From positions 78,025,543-78,089,542 of the forward strand of contig NC_053499.1 in NCBI RefSeq assembly GCF_905171775.1: a stretch of DNA of 64,000 nt, written 5' to 3'. Shown piece by piece: positions 1-12,231 of the stretch (position 1 is its first letter; every line of letters starts with the position of its first letter). Below the pieces are notes generated by a model that saw only the letters and a program-made list of their open reading frames with translations, was not told the origin of the DNA and searched no databases. Both the position numbers and the translations under genes were made by a program. The DNA comes from Rana temporaria (lineage: Eukaryota > Chordata > Amphibia > Anura > Ranidae).

Positions 1-817
1 TATTGTTTTCAACATCAGCAAACAAAACTTTTAAATTGTTGTTGTAGCATACACCTCTTATGTAAATGCCATAACTATGTGGGCCCTGGCACCTAAACCC
101 TTTAGCACATTAAATTGAATGCACTGATCTTTTTATTTGTATACATTTTAAGGGGACTAATCAGATAAAATTAATATTGTACAGTACATGATGCCATGAG
201 CAAACACAGGTCATGACAATAACAGATTTAGGTAGCTTAGACAGCCCAAAAAAAGATATAAAGGAGAGGAAACTGTTATCGTGTAAATAAAAAATGGCTC
301 TTGTTTCAAATGACAACTAAATGAAAAATAAGAAGGTTTGGAGGAAGGCATAAAAAATAATTATAAAAAGTATTTAACCTTTCAGGAAATTGTAAATTAA
401 ATTCTGTTTCTTATTAATGGCCATTGGTAAGGAAACATGCTACCTAAATGCTAGAGTGATGAATGACCAGAAACGTTGTTGTATTCGAGCAAAATCTAGT
501 CAGTGATGGCTACATGACCCCAGAGCTCACTATTTCTTACAGTAAACTTGATGAGTTTTGTGAGTACAATGAATTCCCACATTGTGTTATGCTATGCTTA
601 CTCCCAGACTGTTACTAACAAAAGATCAATGAAGGGAAGCTGCAAGATAAAGAGGCTGACTTACTAAATTTTGTGAATATTCACTTTAATTATCCAATCA
701 TGAAAAGGTGATCTATGTAAACAATAATTTAATCTTCACATGATTGGATAACTGAAATATATAATTACACATTTTATTGCGTGAAGATTCTCAATTGCTT
801 ATTTAATCAGGCTTAAA
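1..817. other. AT-rich sequence without a recognised gene
   Basis: No reading frame, splice pattern or RNA gene is supported here. The only structure I see is a short hairpin: TTATCCAATCATGA near 690-705 is followed by its near-complement at about 738-752. A real exon too short to recognise by eye cannot be excluded. Confidence 0.5.
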
Positions 818-1095
818 GGGGTCGATTTACTAAGGGCAGTTTATTTTTTTTACTTTGCAAGGGATGTTGCACATTGCATGGACATTTTTCCTAAACCTTA
901 TTAAATGTGGTGACATTTTAATTTGCAAACAATACACAATGGCAAGGAAAAAAAAAAAAAAAATCTTGCACCTAACTTGATGATATAAGTCAGCAGAGCT
1001 TCACCCTATTCACTAAATGCTGGGGAACATTCTCATGCAAAGTGGAACTTTCCTTGCAAATTAAACAGAATATTTGCCTTTAGTAAATCAATCCC
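818..1095. mobile_element. Short inverted-repeat element (MITE-like)
   Basis: The left end reads GGGGTCGATTTACTAAGG. The right end (CTTTAGTAAATCAATCCC) is nearly its reverse complement, giving terminal inverted repeats of about 18 bases around a 278-base unit with no coding content. It also contains an A run near 950-962. The structure is that of a non-autonomous DNA transposon. The superfamily is not clear because I cannot define a target-site duplication. Confidence 0.55.
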
Positions 1096-1373
1096 ATGGT
1101 GTGCTAACTCATGTGTGTTTCCCAGCAAGCTAACAATCCTACACACCTTCTAGGTCCAGCTGAAAGAATGCACGTTGATTACATGTCTTGATATTAACTG
1201 CAAAAGTGATTGATTCTCTTATGGGTTCTATGTAACGTACCTTTGCAAGCCTTTCTGCATTGAGGGCTGTATTTAAAACTTGTTTGAATATCACAGAAGA
1301 AGAAGGTTATATCATGGCATAAACGTTTAAAAACGCTGCCTTAAAGTGTGAAAAGTACATTTTAGATTACATA

Positions 1374-2653
1374 TTAACCACTTGACCACTAGGCACGTAA
1401 ACCCCCTTAATAACCAGACCAATTTTCAGCTTTCGGTGCTCTCACAATTTGAATGACAATTACTCAGTCATACAACACTGTACCCAAATGAAATTTTCGT
1501 CCTTTTTTTCACATAAATAGAGCTTTCTTTTGGTGGTATTTAATCACCGCTGGGTTTTTTATTTTTTGCGCTATAAAAGAAAAAAGACTGAAAATTCTGT
1601 AAAAAAAAAAAAAATTTTCTTTGTTTCTGTTATAAAATTTGGCAAATTTAGTATTTTTTCTTCATTCTTTTGCATAAATGTGAAAGATGAAGTTACGCCG
1701 AGTAAATAGATACCCAACATGTCACCCTTCAAAATTGCACACGCTCGTGGAATGGCGCCAAACTTCGCTACTTCCCCATAGACGACGTTGCAGGGTATTG
1801 CGGAGTATTGTGGGGTATTGTGGGGTATTGCGGAGTATTGTGGGGTATTGCAGGGTATTGCGGAGTATTGCGGGGTATTGCCGGGTATTGTGGGGTATTG
1901 CGGAGTATTGCGGAGTATTGCGGGGTATTGCGGGGTATTGCCGGGTATTGCGGAGTATTGCGGGGTATTGCAGAGTATTGCGGGGTATTGCGGGGTATTG
2001 CGGGGCATTGCGGAGTATTGCGGGGCATTGCGGAGTATTGCGGGCATTGCAGAGTATTTTGGGGTATTGCAGAGTATTTTGGGGTATTGCACAGTGTGGG
2101 GGCATTGCAGAGTGTGGGGGCATTGCAGAGTATTTTGGGGTATTGCACAGTGTGGGGGCATTGCACAGTGTGGGGGCATTGCACAGTGTGGGGGCATTGC
2201 AGAGTATGGCTGGTACTGCAGAGTATTGCACAGGGAGGGATCGATGGCTGGATCTGTGACTGCATGTGTCACAGATCCAGCCCGCAGCAGCAGCAGCAGC
2301 AGCTGCTGCTGCTTCCGCTCTCTCCCCTCTCCTCTCTCACACTGTACCGTTCGGTACAGAGAGGAGAGGGAGGAACCGGCGTCATCACATGACGCCGGTT
2401 TGTTTACTAGTGATCGCTCCGTCATTGGACGGAGCGATCACGTGGTAAACCGCCGCTATCAGCGGCGATTTACCGTGATCCGTGATCAGCCGGGTCCGGA
2501 GGGAGGACCCGGCGGTCACGGAGACTCCCGTGTGCTCGCCCCACAGGGCGCGCGGGAGTGCGATTCTAGGAGGACGTACATTGACGCCCTCCTAGAGTTA
2601 AGCAACCGCCTTGTAGATGTATTTCGTCTATAGGGCGGTTGCTAACTGGTTAA
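1374..2653. mobile_element. TTAA-flanked non-autonomous DNA element carrying a minisatellite
   Basis: TTAA occurs at both edges (1374-1377 and 2650-2653), with short matching ends: TTAACCACTTGACC on the left and TTAACCAGTTAGC on the right, read inward. TTAA target duplication is characteristic of piggyBac-type elements, but no transposase is present. The interior shares phrases with the TTAA elements at 25,981 and 42,328, such as the AGCTTTCTTTTGGTGGTATTT stretch type also seen reversed at 25,981. Long ORFs here are by-products of the internal 10-bp repeat and are not genes. Near 2,405-2,475 there are perfect hairpins around GATCGCTCCGTC. Confidence 0.7.
1792..2232 (+). repeat. 10-bp minisatellite (GGGGTATTGC type)
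   Basis: More than 40 tandem units of a 10-base motif, mostly GGGGTATTGC, GGAGTATTGC or CGGGTATTGC. Towards the right end they change to longer variants with GTGTGGGGGCATTGCA. It lies inside the TTAA element 1374-2653. The repeat is open in several frames on both strands, which explains the overlapping predicted ORFs; none resembles a protein family. Confidence 0.95.
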
Positions 2654-2818
2654 ATATGAATTCCAGGATATCTGCCATTTTGTAAAAAGTGAAGGCCAAG
2701 GAGCTGTATGACATTTCCTGGGCTTATCTCTATTAAATTTACATTTGACAGGTGTATGTCTCTGCCAAAAAGATACTCTGATATCTGAGAGGGGAGAAGC
2801 ACAGAAATAAGTTATACC

Positions 2819-2921
2819 CACCCTACCCCTTTGCTGCCCATTGACAGAAGACTTGGTATTTTGTAAATGTGTTCACATAATACCAAGACTTCTGTGAATG
2901 GGCAATAGGAGGGGAGGGGCA
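2819..2921. repeat. Hairpin with arms of about 43 bases
   Basis: The left arm (about 2819-2862) contains TGCCCATTGACAGAAG and CTTGGTATT. The right arm (about 2878-2921) contains the near-complement, AATACCAAG then CTTCTGTGAATGGGCA. The loop is about 15 bases. This is either a tiny MITE or the centre of a decayed palindromic element; no ends or target duplication are evident. Confidence 0.6.
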
Positions 2922-3006
2922 GGCATAGCTGCTGCAGTGACTCTCCTGTTTAAGATGCATAGCTCAGAAGGATCAGCATTGGGCTCCCAGAACTACAGCT
3001 ATGATT

Positions 3007-3940
3007 AGAAAATGATAACTGTGAATCTTTTCAAACAAATATCCCATAAGTATTTCCACTACAAACCTTGTTCTGTCATATGGGCATCAGCTATCACGAC
3101 AGCTATAAATAATAATGCTAAGCCCAGGAGGTGTCATGTACCTTGCTGGACTGAACTCATATTGTGTCTTCATTTTTTACAAGGGAGCTGAATTCTTGGA
3201 ATTCAGCTTTAAATTGTTATTAAATGACTGGGACTTCAATAGAATGAATAATCATAAAATAAACTAGTTTGTACAGTATATTTATACACTATATTTCTCA
3301 TTTAGTAGAATGTTCCAACATGTGTTATGTGCTTTTGGCAATTTGATCTCTATGGCAGATATATGTAAAAACTAAGAATTTTAATAATTTTGTTGATTAT
3401 AGCGCTTTGAATCTATATTTCAAATATTCATAATTGCTAACTTGAGCAATGAATTCTACATAAGAATACATTTTCTCATCTTAAAACTAATTTATAATAT
3501 ATTATTTAAATTAGAATGTCATGTCATCAGCTTATCAATGCAGAATTAGATATTTCTGTAAGTCAATGGAACAAAACAAATGTCGATCATTGTGAGAAGC
3601 CTTTATGGACCATTGCCAGCATGCAAAATAATGGGAGATGTTGACCTTTATATGATAGACTTTTTCTATCTATTTGCCCTCTTTTCATATGCATCTCTCT
3701 CCACACCCAGACCAGGTCTCAGAGCTGTATGTTATCTGAAATAATTACCCCATGCTTGCACATGTCCCTGGTGACTTCAATGGGAGAAAGAATTTCAAAT
3801 TGTCGTCTACTAGGCTAGTGGATCTTAATTAAGCCACCCAGGTATTAAGATGCCCTGCTGATGTCCATATGGCAGAACAAGGTTTGTAGTGGAAATACAT
3901 ATGGGAAATCTATTTGAAAAGATTCACAGTTATCATTTTT
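3007..3940. repeat. Fold-back pair with 84-base arms
   Basis: The left arm at about 3007-3090 (starting AAAATGATAACTGTGAATC) matches the reverse complement of about 3857-3940 with few differences. Both arms contain the core CACTACAAACCTTGTTCTG. They enclose about 765 bases of AT-rich sequence without a recognisable gene, consistent with a fold-back or MITE relic. Confidence 0.65.
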
Positions 3941-5224
3941 TTTAACATTTTAATTTGTTTTAATGGAAACTGATGTGTAATTCCATTATTTAAATACAAT
4001 GCAAATGAGTTATAAAAGAAAATATGATGTCAGAGAACCGGTACTTAAAATGTTACTGTACTAAAGACAAATGAATGAATTATTTCCCATTAAGTCATTA
4101 CATATGTAAGCAATTCTCTTGCTATAATATATTTTAAAATAACAACTGTGCATTATAATAGGTACTCTAGAATTCAACCTCAAACCTATTAACTGGCTCA
4201 TAAATGTATATTTTCACATGTGATTGCATATGTTACGAATTAAAATGGCAAATAATAGATGTTAGTGCACATTTCTTTTTAATCTAAAACCAAATAATAA
4301 CCAAAAAATGTAAAAGCTGTGTTGGTTACCCATACAATAGCTGGGTTGAGGTAATTGTTATCACTGCAGATTTTTTCCTTTTTCAGTATCACTTGTAATT
4401 AAGTGTCAGTACATGCCTTGTTAATAAATTCCTGTCCTGGGGTGACAATGCTCAATAAATGAGTGTCTAAGCAGAAGCAGTGTTGTCACCCTGCATGCCT
4501 TTGCCGTTGAACACATGCCTGCTTGCAGATACATGGCACGCCTGCATGTCCAGCCAGACATCCTTTAGTCAGACCTGTCTCTTTTGCCTGCTGTATTTCC
4601 TCGTCTTATTATTATTATTTTTTTGGTAAACAAACGTTACTTAAAAAAACAAATGCTTTTATGTGTATGTTATGCTAATGCAGATAGTGTTTTTTTTTTT
4701 ATCTACTGAATTTACTGATACAATTTACAAATAAAATATTGTATTTCAAGACAGAGAATATACTGTAAATACAACAAGGTGAACATATGTCTCGTGGTAT
4801 AATGGATTCTTACTGTACTTTTCTGCTGCTCCAGCTACCTAAGGGAGCAAATAGCAGAAGCTGTAAGAACCCACATCTTGGTTGTGTTTGACAGCTAGCA
4901 CACAAAGAATTATGAAATTTTTAGTCCTGAGTCTGCATGTTTCTAAATATAGACATGAATAAGTATGTATACTTAATATAAACTGCTACAGTAGTTACAC
5001 CTATGTAACACTTTTCATTCTATCATAAAGTCCCTTTTTTAAAGGCCCACTTAAAAGAAATACCTTAGCTTTGAGTGGATGACAGCGTGCTACATTGGAT
5101 TTGTTTAACTCCCCCAAGTTTTTTCCTTTTTAACTTTTTTTTTCATTTTATCTACTTTTTATTTTCTTTAAAAATGTTCAAGACAGTTAGCACATTGTCT
5201 GTTGAGATTTATATTTGAACATAC
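3941..5224. other. AT-rich sequence, no feature recognised
   Basis: No ORF of note, no repeat array and no recognisable transposon ends. Homopolymer T runs near 4,690 and 5,135-5,160 are the only local features. Confidence 0.5.
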
Positions 5225-5799
5225 TTAAATTGGTTGTAAACTCGAATGCCCCAAATTCATTTAGCCTCCATGTTTTGCCTTGTTTCGCAGTGCAGTGTGT
5301 GTTTTTTATATTCCTAAATACCCTTTTCTGTGTTCTGCTTTGTGGTCACATGTCCTTTCTCCACTGTTCATTCCAATCTAAAGGACTCAGGAAGGAGGGG
5401 TTTAGAGTCCCAGCTGACACATGTAGTCAATAAAGGCTGGAGGAGAGGGGAGGGGCGGGTAGAAGAAGAGAGGAGCCGGGAGGAGAGGAGATCGTGTTCT
5501 CACTGAATACTATGGAACTGACAAAGAGAGAGGAAGGGGGAGGAGGGGAATGCAAAGATGCACAGGGGAGAGCAGTTATGGTGGAGGCACCTAAGCTGAC
5601 CAGGCTGTCATGGCTCAGCGGCCATAATAAACATGGTCAGCACACAGAGGGGAAGTCAGGACAAGGCAGGATCAATCAGGCACTGTAGAAGATACAAAGG
5701 GAAACTGACTAGTCAAAAGCACTATACTATAGTGCCTGCATTAAAGGGGACAGGATCAGGATTTTTTTTGGTGGGGGTTGGGGGTTTACAACTACTTAA
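5225..5799. mobile_element. TTAA-flanked MITE (TTGTAAAC ends)
   Basis: The left end reads TTAAATTGGTTGTAAACTC. The right end, read inward from 5799, is TTAAGTAGTTGTAAACCCCC, giving imperfect inverted repeats of about 18 bases that begin with TTAA. No coding sequence is convincing inside; the small ORFs in it have no family features. It fits a piggyBac-type non-autonomous element. Confidence 0.6.
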
Positions 5800-5985
5800 A
5801 TCTTTCAGGGCCTGTAATTTTACATTATGAGTTATGGGATAATAGTTGTCATTTAAGTTTTCCTGTACTAAATAAAAGTTTGAAATATGAAAGGAAAAAA
5901 ACACTCTGAGTTTCAAGAATCCACTGCATCAAGACCAAACAATGCGGGCGTGGCTTGCGCGCACACTGGAATGGCTGCCTGAGCT

Positions 5986-7026
5986 GTGAGCTCTGCACAA
6001 CAGACCAGACAACAGCGACAAACGGGCACTGTAGCAGCTACATTCATAGCCAAAAATCCCACAATCCTCTCCCCCGAGCTCCGCCGTCGAGATGTCCTGA
6101 AAACAGAACCAGGACAGGGGCTGAGGCGGCTAGAAACCTTTTCGTTTCAGCCCCGCCGCTCACAGGGAAGGAACCAAGATGTCGCCACCGGTGGATCAGC
6201 GTGGCATTCCCTGGACTACACAGACCACCTGGGGACTCATCCGCAAGACATACTCCCTGGATTACCATCCTCCTTCACTCTTAACACCTCACCTGCAACC
6301 CTGGCCTTGCAAAGCCCAGAAAAATCGAGGATGCAGATGGATCTAAATCCCCAGGCCTCAGACACAGTGAGTACAGGCCTTCATAATGACACTGCTATCT
6401 CCTCACTGCAATCCTCCATAGCACAGTTTCCAACATCAGGGCAACCGGTGCTGGACACAACAATGAAAGATATGCTCCTATACTTACAAGCCTCTCTCAT
6501 GACTAACCTATCTTCGCTGATTAATACGTTTTCATTAGAAATGAAGCATATGGATAATAGGGTGCAATTTATGGAAAACAAAATGGAGGAATGCACTGAT
6601 ACTGTTAATGAGCTGGTGGATGCTTATAATGAACAAAAAGATGACTCTCTCTGGATCAAAGCAAAGCTTGCGGACCGCTCCAGACACAATAACGTTAAAA
6701 TACGTGGGATTCCTGAGTCCGTCCAAACCAAAGAGCTACATAATTTTGCTAGCACCATGTTCTCAAGTATGCTTCCTGATCTATCACCAATTGAGCTCAC
6801 TATTGATCGCATCTATAGACTGCCTAAACCCCGCCATCTTGAAGCGGATGTACACAGGGATGTACTTCTGAGAGTTAATTTTTTCCAAGCGAAAGAACAA
6901 ATTCTTATGAAAGCAAGGGAGTTGTCACCACTTCCAGCACCATACTCAGACATCCAACTGTATGCTGACTTATCGAATACACACTCCAAATGCGGAGGCA
7001 GCTTAAAACTATCATCAAAGCCATGA
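5986..7026 (+). pseudogene. L1-type ORF1 (RNA-binding protein) with 3' frameshift
   Basis: ORF1 of L1-like elements encodes a nucleic-acid chaperone that coats the element RNA. The 346-residue reading has a low-complexity N terminus and then a predicted coiled-coil region at about residues 165-225, rich in heptad-like hydrophobics (MKDMLLYLQASLMTN, MDNRVQFMENKMEE). An RRM-like core follows with NNVKIRGIPES, LTIDRIYRLPKP and DVLLRVNFFQAKEQIL, matching the conserved order of this family. After residue ~325 the frame is lost. Reading one frame over near 6,975 restores LQMRRQLKTIIKAM, the expected start of the C-terminal domain, and then meets a stop. Typical length is similar, so this is a nearly complete but inactivated ORF1. 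The start is uncertain because the 5' leader also stays open. Confidence 0.8.
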
Positions 7027-7669
7027 ATCACCATAAAATCACAAATGGCGCCATCCGGCCACAATCTTAGCCACTTACAATGGCATACCCCACACTATCT
7101 CCACTCTTGAAGGTGGCATGAAGCTTCTACATGCCTGGGGAAAACTACCAGAACCCCCACACCCCCCCCAACATCAGCCAGATCCTCACGAGAAGCCAAA
7201 CCCCTTTACCTTTGGAATGGGCCGGGAAAAATTCAAAGACAGACATCATTAACCATCTAGCCCAAGCTACTGCAATGAGCAACTTTTATAGTCCGGTCTG
7301 GTAATGCGCTCAAATACCTGCTTGCTGAACTTGCTCAGTTGAGCTACCTATTGCTAACTCACCTGTTTATTTACCACAGTGTGTGTTTTGTTTTGTTTTG
7401 TAATTCCATTTTACTTTTCCTATTTTTGCCCTGTTGGTATAACCAACACCTACAGGCAAACACAGTACAAGCACTTATACCTATTGTTGATTATCACAAC
7501 TAATTTGTTTTATACCTCTGTAGAACCTTGCTAGTGAAATTTTTCATCGCTCTGACAAACCTCGACGACAGCCTTCTCATCCTGCATCAACCGAATCTCT
7601 AAGATCTAGTACATCGTCCAGCGACCTGTAAGTTACTTGCTTCTCTAATACACCTAATTTCCACCTAAC

Positions 7670-7745
7670 ATGGGACTCGCCATCCTCTTCCAAAATGCAA
7701 AAGGGTTAAACCACCCAGCAAAACTTGCCTCCCTATGGAAATCGT
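7670..7745 (+). pseudogene. Start of L1 ORF2, truncated
   Basis: The ATG at 7670 opens MGLAILFQNAKGLNHPAKL. The phrase AKGLNHP recurs in frame-shifted form in L1 copy B (GLNHPAL near 17,970-18,000), supporting it as the ORF2 endonuclease N terminus. Only about 25 codons remain before the element is cut off. Confidence 0.65.
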
Positions 7746-7860
7746 TCACGTTAATGTCCCGTAGACTTTAACGGTGTTCGTGTGTTCAAATAAATTTTTT
7801 GCCTGTTCGCATGTTCTGCTGCGAACCGAACAGGCACAGTCATGTTCTAGTGAAGGCAGG
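7746..7860. repeat. Fragment shared with 16,504-16,575
   Basis: The block with GACTTTAACGGTGTTCG and AAATTTTTTGCCTGTTCGCATGTTC is closely matched at 16,504-16,575. Here it continues into CTGCGAACCGAACAGG, a phrase typical of hAT-like MITE ends. It abuts the truncation point of L1 copy A, as its partner abuts Harbinger/L1 material. Confidence 0.55.
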
Positions 7861-8093
7861 CAGATCCAACCATTTTGCACATAATCTGGGTTTAAGGAAA
7901 GAAACTTTACATGGAAACCCCATTCCTTCTTCTCCATAAACCCTTGCTTGTGGAATAAAGTTTTCTATGCTACCACCTAGCTAGTCTGTATTTAGAATTT
8001 CTCTGCCATTTTTTAACCTTGGAGCAATGATTTAAATATTAGCCTCTTAATAAACAACATATAGAGTTAATAGTACCATCATCCTGGAGATCA

Positions 8094-8623
8094 ATTAGAA
8101 TAGAGGTAGAGCTTAAGGGACCCCAAAGACCCAAAAGTCCAACAGCAAAAGCTAGAGAAAGAGGGGGCAATAGGATTATAGTGGTACAGGGTGAACAGGT
8201 AAACTCAAAAGAGCAATTATATTAAAAAGTATCTTGTATTTAATGACTGTCTTGAGTATTTGGTTGATTTGTATATGTGTAGAATTCTCCTGATGAAGCG
8301 CCCCAGTCGTGAAACTAGTTGAGACCCCCTCCTACGTGACTCCCATCTTCACCGTGATCTTTCTCTTGGGGACAACCCAATCTCGTGATCTGTACGGCTG
8401 GTCACTTTAATTGTTTATTGTGATTTATTGTTTATGTTTTGATGTCTTTTATATTTCTTTTTTTGATATTATGTTAATAAATGTATACTTTTAAATATAA
8501 TTTCTCTTTTGAGTTTACCTGTTCACCCTTTACCACTATAGTCCTATTGCCCCCCTCTTTCTCTAGCTTTTGCTGTTGGACTTTTGGGTCTTTGGGGTCC
8601 CTTAAGCCCTACCTCTATTCTAA
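8094..8623. mobile_element. Fold-back element with ~140-base arms
   Basis: The left arm (about 8094-8231, from TAGAATAGAGGTAG through GTGAACAGGTAAACTC) is the near-perfect reverse complement of the right arm (about 8483-8623). The central ~250 bases contain GATGAAGCGCCCCAGTCGTG. There is no coding content, and the ORF at 8481 is arm sequence. The class of DNA element is unclear. A similar fold-back architecture occurs at 32,787-34,350. Confidence 0.75.
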
Positions 8624-10170
8624 CCTTTGGAGCAATGTTTTTAGCAGGTCACCACTTTTGGAGTTGTTCTCATATTTAACAACGATAATTTATTTATTTG
8701 TTGCCCTGATGCAATCTAGAAAGTTTATATAACTGAAAGGCTTCTTGATTTTGACTGGAATGCGGAATACTATTTATTTTACCACAGCAATTCAATAAAC
8801 AAAGCTATATTGGCAGATATAGTTAACCTCAACCTCTTAGAGACAAGCTATGAATTCTGCATGGGTTTACTGTATATAATATTGTTTTTAAAGGAATATT
8901 TGTGCACTTTTGTACAGATGCATCAGACAGCTTTTCTTAGCAGCCTCATGAAGGTCTTCTAAACCAGTGATAGACATGAAAACTCCACATAACACACCAG
9001 GATTGTGCCTATGAAAAAAGAAAATGAAATAAAATTGCCTTAGGCAAACAGCTTCAAAGGTGCAGTGCCTTTTGAAAAAAAATACTTGCCCTTTATAAAT
9101 ATGCCTTATATGTTCAGTCATGCATGGGTATATATGACATATTCTGTAAGATGATATGCATTCCTGAGTGCTGTGCATGTAGATTTGTATTTTAATAATA
9201 TGGAGGAAGGCCAGCATTTGATAGGTGGTAACTATTTACAAAAAGTGATGTGATGGTTAGAGGAGCCTTGCCTGAACTTCATAAAGGCCATGCAGTTTTT
9301 TTGTGTGAGATAATTCATTATATTTCAGTATAGAACAAGTGTGCATCCCCACAAATGTGTCAGCTTGCTAGCGCAGCATCAATATGTGTTTAGCCATGCT
9401 ATTCCCCCACTGGATTGAGATTTAGTGTCATACAATGCCTGTATGCATCTCTTTTTGTGAGTATCCAATGAAATGTTTTGTTTTTTACAATAAACCTTTG
9501 GTCATGCACTAGGTGCGCGTGTGCGCCCTTCTGTGTGCTCTTTAACAGTATAAGAGTAGACAAAGAAATTAAGGTTCTAAAGGAAATGCAATCATAATAT
9601 GTTTTGTTATATTTCTAGTATATGATTAGGAGAGTGATTCAGACATATAAAGTAACATTATTGTAAAATGTAGTCTGTTTCATATATCTGTATTTCAAGG
9701 GGTGAGCCTCCATGTGCAGAAGAAAAAAAGCAAAAAAAAAAAGTTTAATAACATTTGTTCCTATTTTTTTTAAAGTTAGTTTGGCTTAATGGGTCCTAAT
9801 TAACAATTTTCCCAGAATTTTCTTTAGCTATTGCTTTTATGCTATCTTTGTAATACTCTTGTAGTATAAAAGTTACAGAACTTTTTTTTGTTTGTTTTTA
9901 TATTTTATTGTTTATAGATTGTAAACAAACTAAAATATCACCAAAAGAAAATACAATTTGTCCTAAAAACAAACAAACAGTATATGCATGCTTATTTTTG
10001 TTAGCTTGAAGGGGTAATAAACTCCTTTAACAAAACAAAAAATGTGAGCCCCTTGGTGGTTTAAGCCATAATGTGCTAGTAAGCACTGCATACTAGCACA
10101 TTATGTCAAACTTACCATAAAACAAAGCCTTAAAAAAAAAAAAAAATAAGTCATCGCTGACAGGGCTGAT
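8624..10170. other. AT-rich sequence, no gene recognised
   Basis: No supported gene. A small hairpin around TAATGTGCTAGTAAGCACTGC lies at about 10,068-10,105, and A runs occur near 9,720-9,740 and 10,131-10,146. The block after 10,000 (GAAGGGGTAATAAACTCC) looks repeat-derived but I cannot place its ends. Confidence 0.45.
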
Positions 10171-10490
10171 GCCCTGTACACACGATCGGTCCATCTGATG
10201 AAAACGGTCTGATGGACCGTTTTCATCGGTTAACCGATGCAGCTGACTGATGGTCAGTCGTGCCTACACACCAACCTACACACCAACCGATCGCGTCAGA
10301 ACAAGGTGACGTAAAACACAACAACGTGCTGAAAAAAACAAAGTTCAATGCCTCCAAGCATGCGTCGACTTGATTCTGAGCATGCGTGGATTTTTAACCG
10401 ATGGACGTGCCTACAAACGATTGGTTTGGACTGATGAAAACGGTCCATCAGACCGTTCTCATCGGTTTAACCGATCGTGTGTATGCAGCC
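10171..10490. mobile_element. Harbinger-type MITE (CGTACACACGATCGG ends)
   Basis: The ends are GCCCTGTACACACGATCGG on the left and CCGATCGTGTGTATGCAGCC on the right, clear inverted repeats. Internal sub-palindromes alternate GATGAAAACGGTC and its complement. TTA follows the right end, while the left flank is diverged. It is related to the elements at 12,882, 27,969, 46,394 and 54,013. There is no coding sequence; it is a non-autonomous element. Confidence 0.75.
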
Positions 10491-11569
10491 TTAGATTTTC
10501 ACCTGGTCTTCCTTCCATGCGCATGAGAGCCACAGCACGGTGCTCTAAAGGGTCAGCATGCCCTCCCTTCAGAGCAGAATGCTCATGCGCCAGTGACATC
10601 ACAGTCTCCTTCCAGTATAAAAATCTCCTAAACACTGCAAGTTTAGGAGAAGTTTAGGACAAAACCCCTGTTTTTAACGCATACTGTTAGACAGGTTAAT
10701 TGGTTGTTCTGCAGGCTGGTCGGTAAGGGGGCTTGGTTTTTCCCTGGGCATTCCCCAGGTTTTGTTGTTATCTGCTTTAGCCTTCCAATGCCACTTACTG
10801 CTATTGCTAGCTATAGATGAGGCGGTGGACAAGTTTATGTTTCACCTGTGGTGCTTATATTGGTCCAGCAGTGCACCTTTGCAGCCATTGTGCTATATGC
10901 TGGGTGTTTGGTGTGCTCCTGTACCTTTAAGGAGGGGTGGCTCCCCTTCAGTCCACCTGCCCCTTTTTATCCATTAGAATGCATGTGCCTCTGCATATGG
11001 CGGACAGGAAGTGGTTAAATATCACTAAAATAAAAGCAGGTTCAGCTTCTGCGAGCGAAAAAAAAAAACACTTTTATGAATTAAGAAAGAAACTAAACAA
11101 AACACTAAAGTTAGCCCAATTGTTTGTTTAATGAAAGATGATGTTACGCCAAGTAAATAGATACCTAACATGTCGCCTTTACATGTTACCAGTTTAGAGT
11201 TGCACAGGAGGTCTGCTGCTAAAATGATTGCTCTTGTTTGCAACATTACCTCACATGTGTGGTGCAATCACTGTTTACATATGCGTGCGGGAGGAATGTT
11301 TGCTTTCACATGTGCGCATAAGAACGGTGGGATGGGGCGCTTTACATTTTTTTTTTACACTTTTATTTTTTTTGGATTAACTTTATTGAAATCACAAGGG
11401 ATGAACAACATCCCTTGTAACAGCATGGGCTGTGACAGGTCCTCTTTAACCTGTCTGGCGGTATTCCCGAGTCTGGCTCGGGGTGAGATTTTTGTGCTGT
11501 GATCGGTAACCCCGGGCTCGGTAACCTCGGGCTCGCCTCGCAGCATCCACAGGCACAAGTTACTTACCT

Positions 11570-12231
11570 TATCTGGCGATCCACATAGATGTAGAACGGT
11601 GCAGTGTATCAGAGTTACGGCGGCGTAGTGTATTTCTGTTGACGGATTTGAAATTGGGCGGGTTGGGGGAAGGTTTCATTTAAATGAAGCGAATGAACTG
11701 CGCATGCGTCGTCCCGAAATTTCCCGACGTGCATTGCGCTAAATGACATCGCTAAATGACATCGCTAAATGACATCGCTAGGACGTAATTTTTTTAACTT
11801 AGACGTGAGTTACGTCTATCCCTATTCACGGACTACTTACGCAAAAAAAAAAAATTCAAATTTCGACGTGGGAACGACGGCCATACTTAACATGGCAAGT
11901 CTACCTATACGCCGCAAAATACTAGCTTTAACTATACGCCGAAAAAAGCCGCCTACAGACGACGTTCAAAAATGCCACGGCCGCACGTACGTTCGTGGAT
12001 CGTCGTAAATCGCTAATTTGCATACCCGACATGGAAAACGCCACCCAGCGGACGCCGAAGTATTGCAGCTTAGATCCCAAGGCGTACAAAGACGTACACC
12101 TGTCGGATCTAACCCAGAAGCCGTCGTATCTTGTTTTGAGGATTCAAAACAACGATACGACGCGGGAAATTTGAAAGTACACTGGCGTATCAGTAGATAC
12201 GCCAGCGTACTTCGTCTGTGAATCTGCCCCC
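11570..12231. mobile_element. Harbinger-type MITE (GATTCACA family), nested
   Basis: The interior matches the MITE at 33,565-34,282: GCATGCGTCGTCCCGAAATTT, CATCGCTAGGACGT, GGCCATACTTAACATGG and CACCTGTCGGATCT occur in the same order. The right end reads GTGAATCTGCCCC; the left end (CTGGCGATCCACA) is diverged. CTT on both sides (about 11,567-11,569 and 12,232-12,234) could be the 3-base target duplication. A 15-base unit, CATCGCTAAATGA, is repeated three times near 11,746-11,782. Confidence 0.7.

Larger units (their letters stand above)
5938..7745 (+). mobile_element. L1/Tx1-like LINE copy A, 3'-truncated
   Basis: A GC-richer 5' leader starts near 5938 (GCGGGCGTGGCTTGCGCGC). It is followed by an ORF1 reading (5986-7026), a non-coding spacer, and the first ~25 codons of ORF2 from the ATG at 7670. 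The copy breaks off at about 7745, where sequence also found at 16,504 begins. Loss of the 3' part is unusual for a LINE and implies later deletion or rearrangement. Confidence 0.8.

Noticed and set aside
1571..2633. Overlapping ORFs of 165-284 codons rich in NTPQY or GVL repeats
   Set aside because: They are products of the 10-base minisatellite, present in several frames on both strands at once.
10996..11011. GGAAGTGGTTAA as the end of a further TTAA element
   Set aside because: It matches the right end of the 42,328 family, but I could not find a corresponding left end upstream, so it is not listed as an element.
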